Positions 55,916 to 63,912 of a DNA stretch of 64,000 nt are shown here, piece by piece; the stretch's first letter is position 1; each line of letters opens with the position of its first letter. This DNA is from an uncultured Eubacteriales bacterium (GTDB lineage: Bacteria > Bacillota > Clostridia > Christensenellales > Borkfalkiaceae), in NCBI GenBank assembly GCA_900540805.1, contig UQHL01000001.1:372001-436000 (forward strand). The letters run 5' to 3'. Under the pieces are notes generated by a model. That model worked only from the letters and a program-made list of their open reading frames with translations. It was not told the origin of the DNA and made no database searches. The position numbers and the translations under genes are program-made.

Positions 55916-58240
55916 TCAATCTTCTTTTTTATCCGCTAACTCCGCATTTTCTTCCGCGTTTTCAGCTTCCGCCCCGCTTTCTTCCGCGGGAGCCTCGTTC
56001 TCCTCTTCGTCCGCATAGACGTCTATCGACTTATCGTCGGTGGTGTCGATCTTCGGCTTCTTCACCGCCGTGGCTTCCTTGTCCGCCTCCGCTTTCGCCT
56101 TCTTCTTCGCGCGAAGCATGAGAGGAACCGCAACGGCCGCCGCAACAGCCAATACGCCGACGCCTATCCCGACGCCGAGCAGAACCTTCTGCCAGGTCGC
56201 CCAGCCCTCATCCGCGTCCTCGGGCACGTTTTTAAGGGTCGCTTTCCAGCCGTCCCGGATAGCCTCCGCGTCCGACTCCTTCAGCTTACCCACCATGTTG
56301 ATGAAATAGCTTTCGACGCCATAGTAAGCGTCTCCCTTGTCCGCGTCGAACATCGTGGCATAATCGTTTCCGTTGGTGTTTTCGCTCTTTCTCTTCTGCG
56401 CGAAAGCGTAGAATTCTTCCGTATCGACGGCGCTGTAGAGACGGTTTTCCTTACCGTTGTACTTATCTCTCGCGTCCTGCAGGACTTCGTCGAAGCAGGC
56501 CGTTTCTCCCGTACGGAAATAATAGGTCACGGCGGTTTTCAAATCGCTGTCGAATTCTCCGATATAATCGATAACTTCCTCGTATTTTTCGTTGAACGCC
56601 TTGAGCTCCTCCGCGTTCATGATTCCGTTCGCGCCTTTCAGGCTGAGCACATAGACATAATTATAGGACGTGGAACCCATCGCCTGCGCGTTGGAATAGA
56701 ACAGCTCGGTACCGATAAATTCGGGCTTGTACCAGGAAGAATTCCAATCGATATCGAGAACCTTCATGGGGGCATATTCTTCGGTATGGGCGAGGGAAAT
56801 CTTATTGTAGTTGTCCGCCTGACCCTTATAATTAATTCTCGAAAGGTTGTTGCCGTTGGTGCCCGAAGCGTAATAATACAAATAGTCGCCCTGAAGCTTC
56901 CAAAGGGTAGCCGAGGAAACGCCCGTGGCCATACGGACGCTCTCTTCCACCGTGCCGTCCGCCTTTGCTTTGTTTCTGTAAATGACGGAATCGGCGGTAT
57001 AGATATAATAATGAACGTCGTTTTCGATATAGAAGACCGCGGAGGCGGAAGCGTTGGTGGTGTTCAGCGCCACCGTGTCGATCTCCGCGCTTTGATTGCC
57101 CGCGATGCTCTTCCAGCCGTCGGCGCCGCTCGCGCTGTCCGCGAGATAATACAGCTTGCTGCTTTCGCCGTCGGAAGAGGTCTTGTCCACGCCCGTACGA
57201 GTGAAATATAAGCCGCCGTTCTGATAGCTCTGAATGGTATAGGTGTAGCCGTTGGGGGTGGCGGGAGCAGAAGTATCGTCGTTGAACTGCGTCTGTTTAT
57301 AGGCTTCGGACGAGCCCTTGCCGTCCAGTACCAGATTTCCGAGGTTGACGTACGGATAGGTGGTGTAGTCCTCCGCGTCAAAGCCTGCAAATTTATCGGA
57401 ATTATTTTTGATATAGTTTGCGTCGAAGGAATACGTTTTACCGCCCTCCACCGTATAGGAAGCCTTGGAGGCATCCACTTTTTCCACCGCGGCGTCGGCG
57501 CGGACGGAATACAGCTGGGTATAGCTGACCGTCGAAGAAGCGTCGGTAGCGATATCCTGCGTCACGCCCATCGTGTAATAGACGAGAGGATTTTCGGGAT
57601 CGGAGGAATCGAAATAAAAATCGGAACCCGCACCCGAGACAAGCACCGTATCCGCACCCGTTTCCGTATTATAGGAGTAGAGAGTTTTATCGTCGGTATG
57701 CAGACAGTAAACGACGTCCTCCACTTCGACGAAGCGGTAATCCGCCGCGTTGTCGTCCGAACGGAAATAGTAATCCTTCATCGTGTCGGTGCCGTCCAGC
57801 TTGGCGCGCTTAAAGCTGATCCAATCGTTCTGCACGTTGCCGTCCTGGTCCTTTTCCGTAGTGGGCGAAGCATAATACACGTAGTCGCCGTAGATATAAA
57901 TCCCCGCGTCGAAGTTCTGCGCCACAAACAGCATGGGCACCACCGTCTCCGCATCGGCGTACTTTTTGGCCGCGAGGTCGGATTTGGAAAGGCGCATCAG
58001 CGCACCCTTCACGACGTCGCCGAATTTGTTGGACGCCGTATAATCCTCCGCGCCGTTGATGAAGTAAATGTAATCGCCCTTTTCGACGACAAAGCCGCCG
58101 TTGGAGCTTACTTCTCCCTGAATATTTCCGGGCAGCGCCTTGATAGAGTAGCTATCCGCACAACCCGCAAACGAAATTGCCGCCGCACACAGCGTCGCCG
58201 CGGCAACCATACTTGTCAATTTTCTGAACTTATCCCGCAT
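55916..58240 (-). CDS. Surface lipoprotein with repeated beta modules and C-terminal membrane anchor (DUF5050-like)
   Basis: A 774-residue protein. The N-terminal lipoprotein signal ends at SFAGC (acylated Cys27). The long middle contains repeated strands of the type DYIYFINGAED...LMRLSKSDL and DYVYYASPTTE, which resemble the beta-propeller-like DUF5050 repeats. A membrane helix near 690-715 (VLLGVGIGVGVLAVAAAVAVP region) is followed by a Lys-rich then strongly acidic tail. As in the 3335-6997 protein, lipid anchor and membrane helix would hold both ends. ATG 58240 is supported by AAGGAG 9 nt upstream. The function is unknown. Confidence 0.68.
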   Translation of the reverse strand: MRDKFRKLTSMVAAATLCAAAISFAGCADSYSIKALPGNIQGEVSSNGGFVVEKGDYIYFINGAEDYTASNKFGDVVKGALMRLSKSDLAAKKYADAETVVPMLFVAQNFDAGIYIYGDYVYYASPTTEKDQDGNVQNDWISFKRAKLDGTDTMKDYYFRSDDNAADYRFVEVEDVVYCLHTDDKTLYSYNTETGADTVLVSGAGSDFYFDSSDPENPLVYYTMGVTQDIATDASSTVSYTQLYSVRADAAVEKVDASKASYTVEGGKTYSFDANYIKNNSDKFAGFDAEDYTTYPYVNLGNLVLDGKGSSEAYKQTQFNDDTSAPATPNGYTYTIQSYQNGGLYFTRTGVDKTSSDGESSKLYYLADSASGADGWKSIAGNQSAEIDTVALNTTNASASAVFYIENDVHYYIYTADSVIYRNKAKADGTVEESVRMATGVSSATLWKLQGDYLYYYASGTNGNNLSRINYKGQADNYNKISLAHTEEYAPMKVLDIDWNSSWYKPEFIGTELFYSNAQAMGSTSYNYVYVLSLKGANGIMNAEELKAFNEKYEEVIDYIGEFDSDLKTAVTYYFRTGETACFDEVLQDARDKYNGKENRLYSAVDTEEFYAFAQKRKSENTNGNDYATMFDADKGDAYYGVESYFINMVGKLKESDAEAIRDGWKATLKNVPEDADEGWATWQKVLLGVGIGVGVLAVAAAVAVPLMLRAKKKAKAEADKEATAVKKPKIDTTDDKSIDVYADEEENEAPAEESGAEAENAEENAELADKKED

Positions 58241-58268
58241 TGTAAAGGACTCCTTAAAAATTATGTCG

Positions 58269-58297
58269 GTCGGGAAAAGAAATCGGCATTTCCCGAC
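58269..58297 (-). promoter_or_regulatory. Hairpin in the 5' leader of the second lipoprotein gene
   Basis: Arms GTCGGGAAA and TTTCCCGAC around an 11-nt loop, between the promoter and the ribosome binding site. There is no U-tract. It may stabilise the mRNA or control translation. Confidence 0.45.
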
Positions 58298-58315
58298 AAT
58301 ATCAACGCATATTCT

Positions 58316-58344
58316 ATTATATATCAATTCGTCAATTAAAGCAA
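58316..58344 (-). promoter_or_regulatory. Promoter of the second lipoprotein gene
   Basis: On the minus strand TTGCTT (58344-58339) and TATAAT (58321-58316), 17 bp apart. The -35 sequence is the same TTGCTT as in the promoters of serS and of the first lipoprotein. Confidence 0.7.
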
Positions 58345-58409
58345 ACAAAAACACCGCGTTTTTTTCGCTATTTTAAGTGAAAATTGTGAAATTAAAGGAT
58401 TTTTTCGAT

Positions 58410-58733
58410 ATGGAAAGTTTCGGATTGTTTAATTTTCTTAAAAGCGCCTTCTTCCCGTCCGCCGCAGCAGACGGGGGAAATTCGGCGAATTCCTCTCCCG
58501 AAAGCGGTTCCGCCCCCGCGGCGCCCGCCTTCCCCGACCTTTCTGCGCTTTTCGGAAAGCCCGACCGGGCCGCAGCCAATGCAAACAAATCGGAACCCGC
58601 GCCCGAAGCGCCGCCGCGGCAGACGACGCCCGTTCCGCCCTCCGACGACGTCGAAAACAACCGTTTCGTCGCCCTCATGGAGCGGCACGAACGGCTGTCG
58701 AAAAGCATCGGGAAAAAAGCGCCGCGCCGCTGA
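58410..58733 (+). CDS. Small Ala/Pro-rich protein of unknown function
   Basis: A 107-residue frame starting MESFGLFNFL, with AAAGGA 10 nt before ATG. A hydrophobic first 15 residues is followed by a low-complexity Ala/Ser/Pro/Asn region and a basic C-terminal helix (NNRFVALMERHERLSKSIGKK). No family recognised. The helix at the end and the ribosome binding site argue for a real gene, but the composition leaves doubt. It is divergent from the lipoprotein gene. Confidence 0.5.
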   Translation: MESFGLFNFLKSAFFPSAAADGGNSANSSPESGSAPAAPAFPDLSALFGKPDRAAANANKSEPAPEAPPRQTTPVPPSDDVENNRFVALMERHERLSKSIGKKAPRR

Positions 58734-58837
58734 GCCTTTTTCCGTGCGGAAAAGAGGCCCGCTTATTTTCAAAAACCGACTACGAATGCGCGGCGAAAAG
58801 AAAACGTCCGCGCGCGGATACGCCCGCCCTTTTTATG

Positions 58838-58869
58838 AAAAGCCCGACCGCAGGTACGGTCGGGCTTTT
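58838..58869. terminator. Terminator of the rplM-rpsI operon (bidirectional)
   Basis: Perfect 13-bp arms AAAAGCCCGACCG and CGGTCGGGCTTTT around CAGGTA, lying 31 bp after the rpsI stop. Confidence 0.85.
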
Positions 58870-58900
58870 GCTGTATCCGAAAATGTGTATTTCCGAAAAA

Positions 58901-59314
58901 TTATCTCTTGGAGAACTGAGGAGCGCGGCGCGCCTTCTTGAGGCCGTACTTCTTTCTTTCCTTCGCGCGGGGATCGCGGGTAAGGAAGCCTTCCTTTTTG
59001 AGGGCGGGACGGCTGTCGGGCTCCGCTTCCAGAAGGGCGCGGGCGATACCCAAACGGATCGCGCCGGCCTGGCCGGTATAACCGCCGCCGATCACGTTGA
59101 CGAATACGTCGTATTTATTTTCCGCCTCGAGCAGGACGAGAGGCTGTTTGACGATGTACTGAAGAGTGCCCTGCGGGAAATAATCCTCGAAAGTGCGGTC
59201 GTTGATGACGATGGTGCCGCTGCCTGCGGGAATGAGACGCACGCGGGCGATCGCCTTCTTTCTTCTGCCCGTTCCCCAGAACTGAAGCTTCTTTTTCAAA
59301 TTCACTTTAGCCAT
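58901..59314 (-). CDS. rpsI: 30S ribosomal protein S9
   Basis: A 137-residue uS9. The family phrases GTGRRKKAIARVRL, GGGYTGQAGAIRLGIARAL (core GQAGAIRLG) and the C-terminal ERKKYGLKKARRAPQFSKR (ending FSKR, which reaches the P site) are all present. GGAG precedes ATG. It follows rplM by 14 bp. Confidence 0.98.
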   Translation of the reverse strand: MAKVNLKKKLQFWGTGRRKKAIARVRLIPAGSGTIVINDRTFEDYFPQGTLQYIVKQPLVLLEAENKYDVFVNVIGGGYTGQAGAIRLGIARALLEAEPDSRPALKKEGFLTRDPRAKERKKYGLKKARRAPQFSKR

Positions 59315-59328
59315 AATTCATCCTCTCC

Positions 59329-59760
59329 TTAATCTACCTTGAGTTCTTCGGGCTTCTGCGCGGCGTGATTGTGTTCCGCACCCTTGTAAACTCTGAGTTT
59401 CTTGAGCGTCGCTCTGCCAAGGCTGTTTTTGGGAAGCATGCCCTTCACCGCCTCGTAAACGGCCAGATCGCTTTTTTCCGCGAGCATTTTCTTGTAGGAA
59501 ATTTCCTTGAGACCGCCGACGTAGCCCGTGTGGTATCTGTAAAATTTGTCTTCCGTTTTCTTTCCCGTCAGCACCACCTTATCGCTATTGATGACGATTA
59601 CGAAATCGCCGGTATCGACGTTGGGTGTAAAAGTGGGCTTATTTTTACCGCGGAGCACGGAGGCAACGCGGGATGCAAGACGACCGAGCGGCACTCCCGC
59701 GGCATCTACGACATACCACTTTCTTTCAACCGTTTGGGCGTTTGCCATATAGGTTTTCAT
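59329..59760 (-). CDS. rplM: 50S ribosomal protein L13
   Basis: A 143-residue uL13 with ERKWYVVDAAG, PLGRLAS, TGKKTEDKFYRYHTGYVGGLKE (core YRYHTGYVGG) and GMLPKNSLGR. TAAGGAGT precedes ATG. It is the first gene of the universal rplM-rpsI operon, behind a structured leader and a consensus promoter. Confidence 0.98.
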   Translation of the reverse strand: MKTYMANAQTVERKWYVVDAAGVPLGRLASRVASVLRGKNKPTFTPNVDTGDFVIVINSDKVVLTGKKTEDKFYRYHTGYVGGLKEISYKKMLAEKSDLAVYEAVKGMLPKNSLGRATLKKLRVYKGAEHNHAAQKPEELKVD

Positions 59761-59828
59761 ATCATGTTACTCCTTATTCGTGTGTATTTTCTTTGCCTGT
59801 TTGAAAAATGCGGTTTGAAATACTTCAA

Positions 59829-59877
59829 GCGCGTCTCTGCCGTTAAATTTACGGGGCTTTGGCGGGCATTTACGCGC
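59829..59877 (-). promoter_or_regulatory. Structured leader of rplM, candidate L13 autoregulatory element
   Basis: In the rplM 5' leader GCGCGT (59877-59872 on the minus strand) can pair with ACGCGC (59834-59829). Inside are two mutually exclusive options: CCGT with ACGG around AAATTTA, or TGCC with GGCA. L13 leaders that regulate rplM-rpsI are known in low-GC Gram-positive bacteria. Matching to that family is by position and foldability only. Confidence 0.5.
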
Positions 59878-59900
59878 CTTCTTTCAACTTGCCCTCTAAT

Positions 59901-59929
59901 TGTATTATTAATCGAAAATTCTGTCAAGC
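59901..59929 (-). promoter_or_regulatory. Promoter of the rplM-rpsI operon
   Basis: On the minus strand TTGACA (59929-59924) and TACAAT (59906-59901), 17 bp apart, giving a leader of about 135 nt. Confidence 0.85.
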
Positions 59930-60044
59930 TGTTTTGCGTCGTGTTTTTCAATTTTTTCAGGAAATTTTTTTATTTTCCCGTTTTTGTGCCTCTGTGTGAG
60001 TTTTTTCACGCTTTTTTCTCTTTTCTCTGTCCCTTTAACGAAAA

Positions 60045-60075
60045 AAAGACCGTCCCTCCTGCGAGGTCGGTCTTT
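60045..60075 (-). terminator. Terminator of the ferritin-like gene
   Basis: Arms AAAGACCG and CGGTCTTT with an inner CCTC/GAGG stem, followed by seven U on the minus strand. Confidence 0.88.
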
Positions 60076-60131
60076 CCCCTTCCGGCGGACGGGCGCCGCC
60101 TTGCATGCGGCCGCGCGTTCCTTATTTATAT

Positions 60132-61409
60132 TTACTTATTGCAGAAAAAATCGGTGCTCTGCGCGGCGTTCGGAATCCGCCCCACCGAGGTGTTGTCCTC
60201 GCGGCGGTCGCGCAGCTCGGGCACGGGATTGGGGGCGATCTGATAGCGATAGTCCCTTCCATGCCTGCGGATATACGCCTCTATCACTTTATGCGAGGGC
60301 ACGATATCCGTCGTCGGATTGACGATATTTTGATAGCGGAAAAAATCGGCGTTTTCGGGAAGCCGTTCGACGCGCACGTAATCCTCCCTCGCCGAGGTGA
60401 ACTGCACCGTGTTCCCCAGCACCGAACGCACATAGGAGATATTTTCGTGCAGGGAAAGCGGCTCGGGGAATTCGCCGTCGCCGATCACTTCCTGCCAGTC
60501 CTTGCCCTCGTACTTTTTCAGCAGCTCCGCAGCCTTGTGCAGGTGGGAAATCTCCATGGCGAAATTTTCCTCCCACAGCTCCTTGATATAGCGGTCTGTC
60601 TCCGTCATATAGCACGACCAATAGAGATAGCACTCGTTGTACTCGTGCCAGAGCAGCATTTCCAGCCAGGTGGCCGTGGAATCGGTCAGGTCCTCGTATT
60701 GGGTGACGTGCTCCTCCTCGACGAGGGCGATTTCCTCGTACAGCCGCCGCCCCATATCGGTCAGCGCAAAATTTGCCACGTTCATATAATAGTTCATCGT
60801 CTGCTGTTCCGCCGCGGTAATGGTCATCGTCGCCAGCACCGTCCTCACGTCCGCCGTCTTATAGCTGACGATTCTGCGCACGTTGTCGATCGGATAGCGG
60901 TGGTGAGAGATCGTCGGCCGTCCGGGCATAATCTCCGTGTAGCGCCCCACCAGCTTTTCCGCATAGACGCCCTGCTCGCCCTGCAAAAGGTCGGCGTACC
61001 TGTAAAGGTGGTCGAAATCCTCGAGCAAGGCAAAATCGAGCGTCTTTTTCACATAGCAGTCCTTTTCCTTGCGCGCCAGCTCCGCCGTCAGATCCACCGC
61101 CAGCTGTTCGTAGGAAATGGTGTGTTCGAGAATGGTTTCGTCGGCGGGCTTCAACAGGGAGAGCTTTTGCTGCTGCTGTTTTTCGATAAAGCGGGTCAGT
61201 GCCAGCTCGCGGCGCAGATCGTTGTCGTCGGTGTGGCGGGAAAACTGATGGGAGAACCAATTCGCTTCAAATTCCGCGCCGTTGGCCAGAATGATCCGCG
61301 TCTTGGTATAGGGATCGACCGTCCGTTTATCGTACGGCCGGGGATAGAGCTGCCGCCAGTTTTGAAGTGCCTTGTCAATGGGACAAGGTCTTTCCGAAAA
61401 AGGGTTCAT
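60132..61409 (-). CDS. Uncharacterised diiron ferritin-like protein
   Basis: A 425-residue soluble protein. From about 195 to 300 four helices carry the full ligand set of a diiron ferritin-like site: Glu in TAAEQQTMNYY (about 200), Glu-x-x-His in LVEEEHVTQYE (about 230), Glu in WHEYNECYLYW (about 256) and Glu-x-x-His in FAMEISHLHKAAELL (about 285). The first 190 residues are mostly helical and the last 100 polar with many Arg, neither like a known domain. Oxidase, peroxidase or iron-handling roles are possible. AAGGAGTG lies before ATG 61409. A GC-rich hairpin (61455-61482) separates it from the kinase gene upstream. Confidence 0.65.
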   Translation of the reverse strand: MNPFSERPCPIDKALQNWRQLYPRPYDKRTVDPYTKTRIILANGAEFEANWFSHQFSRHTDDNDLRRELALTRFIEKQQQQKLSLLKPADETILEHTISYEQLAVDLTAELARKEKDCYVKKTLDFALLEDFDHLYRYADLLQGEQGVYAEKLVGRYTEIMPGRPTISHHRYPIDNVRRIVSYKTADVRTVLATMTITAAEQQTMNYYMNVANFALTDMGRRLYEEIALVEEEHVTQYEDLTDSTATWLEMLLWHEYNECYLYWSCYMTETDRYIKELWEENFAMEISHLHKAAELLKKYEGKDWQEVIGDGEFPEPLSLHENISYVRSVLGNTVQFTSAREDYVRVERLPENADFFRYQNIVNPTTDIVPSHKVIEAYIRRHGRDYRYQIAPNPVPELRDRREDNTSVGRIPNAAQSTDFFCNK

Positions 61410-61454
61410 ATCGTCACTCCTTGCAAAATATTCCATTTACAGTTATATGCAAAG

Positions 61455-61482
61455 CCGCGCGGAGGGTGTGCCCTCCGCGCGG
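61455..61482 (-). terminator. GC-rich hairpin between the kinase and ferritin-like genes
   Basis: Perfect 12-bp arms CCGCGCGGAGGG and CCCTCCGCGCGG around TGTG, 22 bp after the kinase stop. The following U-tract is short (CTTTGC), so it could be a weak terminator or an RNA-stabilising structure. Confidence 0.55.
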
Positions 61483-61504
61483 GACGATCGTTCGTTTTAT
61501 TTTT

Positions 61505-62260
61505 TTACTGCCAGTCCGCCACTTCCACCCACTTTCTCAAAAACGCTTTTTCCTCCTCCGTGCTCTTTGCCGTCTGCGTCGCGGCCACGATGGGCAGAAT
61601 CCTCTCCACATAGCTTCTCGCCGTGCCCGTCTTTTCGCAGTAAAGCGACATATACGTTTCGGCGCGCTCGTCCGCGCCGCAGAGGCGGAAAATGAGATAG
61701 GTGCGCGCGGCGTCCGCCGCGGCGTTTCCCTGCGTCGCGTGCGCCCAATCCAGAATATAGGGCGTTCCGTCCGCCGTGAGAATGACGTTGCTCGGCCGAA
61801 AATCCCCGTGGCAGAGCTTATAGTGCCGCGGCAGCCCGTCCAGACGGGCGAGCAGATCGTATTTCACCGACTCGGAGTATTCGGAGGCGGAAATCTTCTC
61901 CCGCATTTTGTCCTTGAGCCGCGGCAAAAGGGGCACCCGCTGGCCGCTCACTTCCTTTTGAAGCTCCGAAAGCAGATCGAGATACTCTCTTTCGCGCTTC
62001 GGATACTTTTTCATGAGCGCCGCCAGCGTTTCCCCCTCGATATACTCCATGACGATCGCCCACCTTCCCTCCGCCGTCGTGACGGCCTCGATCCGCGGGA
62101 TATGCAGAGCGGTCCCCTCCACGCGCGCCTGATTGAGCGCCTCGTTGAGAATATTTTCCTTCGGGTAGCTCTCGTCGAACAGCTTTATAAGCTTGCCGCC
62201 GTCCCGATAAAACACCTTGTCCTTTTTGCGGTAAATTTCCGTTGCCGTTTTCAAATTCAT
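61505..62260 (-). CDS. APH/choline-kinase-like small-molecule kinase
   Basis: A 251-residue protein kinase-like phosphotransferase. The ATP-binding lobe has Lys in DGGKLIKLF and VMEYIEGETL, the catalytic loop is HGDFRPSNVIL (about 148, with the catalytic Asp and metal-binding Asn) and the metal-binding Asp lies in ILDWAHA (about 168). This is the aminoglycoside-phosphotransferase/choline-kinase fold. Sugar, choline or antibiotic substrates are all possible, and a resistance role is not supported by context. GGGAGG lies 8 nt before ATG 62260. Confidence 0.85.
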   Translation of the reverse strand: MNLKTATEIYRKKDKVFYRDGGKLIKLFDESYPKENILNEALNQARVEGTALHIPRIEAVTTAEGRWAIVMEYIEGETLAALMKKYPKREREYLDLLSELQKEVSGQRVPLLPRLKDKMREKISASEYSESVKYDLLARLDGLPRHYKLCHGDFRPSNVILTADGTPYILDWAHATQGNAAADAARTYLIFRLCGADERAETYMSLYCEKTGTARSYVERILPIVAATQTAKSTEEEKAFLRKWVEVADWQ

Positions 62261-62325
62261 CGTCGTTCCTCCCTTTGCGCACACATTATAGCATGTTTTT
62301 TTTGATTTTTCAATAGCCTTTTCTA

Positions 62326-63018
62326 TTATTTTCGGATTTTTCGGACATATTTATTCTCTGTCTCGAGGATTTCTCCCTTTCCTTGGCGAAGAAAGCGGAT
62401 CAGCTCCTGCTCCGAGGTCAGCCTTTCCTCAAAGGCCATGCCCGAAAGCACCCTCTGGTCGGCGCGGTGGAGATCGGAGCCGCCGATTTCGATTTTTCCA
62501 TATTCCCGCGCGTAAAATTTGCCGAGTCGGTTACAGAGGGGCGTGCGGTTGGCGTTGAACACCTCTACGCCCTCCGCGTTGGGATACAGGCGGATATGAT
62601 CGATATAAAAATCCTCGCGGAAGGGATGCGCCTGCACGGCGAGCGCGCCGTTGTCGCGGCAAAAATCGCAAAATTCGCGCATGCTCATCTGCATGATCTG
62701 CGGCAGAGCTTTCAGCTTCTCCTTGTCCCAGCCGTAACAGAGCACGTCCGTACCGAGATAGGAATACTCGAATCCGAAAAACACCCGTAGCCGCTCCCCT
62801 GCCGCCGCCTTTACCTCCTCGTAGCCCCTGCAAAAGGCCTCTATTTCTTCCTCGTAAGGCAGACGCCTGTCCACCGTGGTGTTGCCGTTCAAAAAATGGT
62901 CGGTGACGAAAATTCCGTCGTAGCCGTTTTCGAGATACAGCTCCACAAGCTCCTCCGCGCCCATGCGGCTGCACGCGCTGACCTTCGCGGTGTGACAATG
63001 CAATTCGTATTTATACAT
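62326..63018 (-). CDS. PHP-domain metal-dependent phosphoesterase
   Basis: A 230-residue PHP hydrolase. Metal ligands are visible in ELHCHTAKVSACSRM (His-x-His), FVTDHFLNG, FGFEYSY, VQAHPFR and GGSDLHRADQ. Similar proteins are annotated as histidinol-phosphatase-like or nucleoside-phosphate phosphatases. The substrate is unknown. AAGGAG precedes ATG. It follows mntP by 24 bp and may share the riboswitch-controlled transcript. Confidence 0.85.
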   Translation of the reverse strand: MYKYELHCHTAKVSACSRMGAEELVELYLENGYDGIFVTDHFLNGNTTVDRRLPYEEEIEAFCRGYEEVKAAAGERLRVFFGFEYSYLGTDVLCYGWDKEKLKALPQIMQMSMREFCDFCRDNGALAVQAHPFREDFYIDHIRLYPNAEGVEVFNANRTPLCNRLGKFYAREYGKIEIGGSDLHRADQRVLSGMAFEERLTSEQELIRFLRQGKGEILETENKYVRKIRK

Positions 63019-63042
63019 CTCTTTCTCCTTTGCGGGTATTTT

Positions 63043-63654
63043 TTATAATATTCCTTCCAGCAGAAGTTTTACGCCGATTCCTACGAGGACGATTCCGCCG
63101 ATCAGTTCCGCTCTGTCCGCCAGCTTGTCGCCGATCAGCTTTCCTATGTAAACCGCGGGCACGACCAGCGCAAACGTCACCGCGCCGATGATAAACACCG
63201 CCCAGCCGACGGGCGGAAACAGCCCCTCCACGGAAAGCTCCGCCATCTGCAGGGTAACGCCGATCGCCAGGGCGTCGATAGAGGTCGCCACCGCCTGAAG
63301 GGCAAGCCTTCCCGAGGACAACTCGGACGAGAGCGGTTCGGGCGCTTCCCCGCGCTTTTTCGAGCGCATTTCCCGCACGCAGTCGAAAATCATTTTGCCC
63401 CCGAGCAGCGCCAACAAAACGAAGGATACCCAGGAGGAGGCTTTCTGAAAGGAGGAGAGAAAGGCGCCCGCGACCAGCTTCGTGACAAAATACCCGACGA
63501 GGGGCATCGCGGCCTGAAAAAGCCCGAAAAACGCGGCGATGAGCAACGCCTTTTTAATCGGCATTTTCGGATCGGCCATGCCGTCCGTCATCCCCACCGC
63601 CGTCGCGTCCATCGACACGGCCACGGCCAGGAGCAGTATATCGAAAATATCCAT
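63043..63654 (-). CDS. mntP: Manganese efflux pump MntP
   Basis: A 203-residue membrane protein with six helices in two related halves. The conserved acidic residues sit in AVSMDATAVGMTDG (about 13-26) in the first half and in VATSIDALAIGVTL (about 123-136) in the second. MntP exports excess manganese. A charged cytoplasmic loop (CVREMRSKKRGEAPE) joins the halves. AAAGGAT precedes ATG. The leader contains a yybP-ykoY riboswitch with an overlapping terminator, as expected for a manganese-induced exporter. Confidence 0.95.
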   Translation of the reverse strand: MDIFDILLLAVAVSMDATAVGMTDGMADPKMPIKKALLIAAFFGLFQAAMPLVGYFVTKLVAGAFLSSFQKASSWVSFVLLALLGGKMIFDCVREMRSKKRGEAPEPLSSELSSGRLALQAVATSIDALAIGVTLQMAELSVEGLFPPVGWAVFIIGAVTFALVVPAVYIGKLIGDKLADRAELIGGIVLVGIGVKLLLEGIL

Positions 63655-63684
63655 ATCCTTTCACCTCGTCGGTAAGAATTTTTC

Positions 63685-63822
63685 GAAAAAAGAAAACGAG
63701 CCCTATGCGCAGTCGCCTTCGTCTCGCATAAGTCTCGCCGTTTCATGTCAAACCTGGAAAAGCAATCTTCCATTATGTAGATTTGACAGCTCCTTCAAAG
63801 AGCCGTGCTACTCCCTTATTTT
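63685..63822 (-). ncRNA. yybP-ykoY manganese riboswitch controlling mntP
   Basis: Read on the minus strand, the leader contains GGGAGTAGC (63815-63807), a GGCTC/GAGCT stem, a GTCAAA/TTTGAC stem and the conserved GGCGAGAC (63739-63732), in the order of the yybP-ykoY aptamer. Directly after, CGAG-ACT-TATGCG (63737-63725) can pair with CGCATA-GGG-CTCG (63709-63697), followed by TTTTCTTTTTT: an intrinsic terminator. The terminator uses part of the conserved GGCGAGAC, so folding of the manganese-bound aptamer would prevent termination and switch mntP on. Confidence 0.82.
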
Positions 63823-63826
63823 CTTT

Positions 63827-63855
63827 ATTTTAACATAAACCGCTTTACTTGTCAA
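63827..63855 (-). promoter_or_regulatory. Promoter of the mntP riboswitch transcript
   Basis: On the minus strand TTGACA (63855-63850) and TAAAAT (63832-63827), 17 bp apart. It overlaps the divergent promoter at 63844. Confidence 0.8.
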
Positions 63856-63872
63856 CGGTTCTGTGCTATAAT
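63844..63872 (+). promoter_or_regulatory. Promoter of the rlmI-like gene
   Basis: TTTACT (63844-63849) and TATAAT (63867-63872), 17 bp apart. Its -35 box abuts that of the mntP promoter, so the two probably compete for RNA polymerase. Confidence 0.65.
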
Positions 63873-63912
63873 TCCCTTAACGATTTTCAGAAAAACGGGA
63901 GAAACTGCGGCG

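Noticed and set aside
61505..62260. Aminoglycoside resistance gene
   Set aside because: The fold is that of APH kinases, but most such genes are metabolic. Neither the neighbours nor mobile elements suggest resistance.
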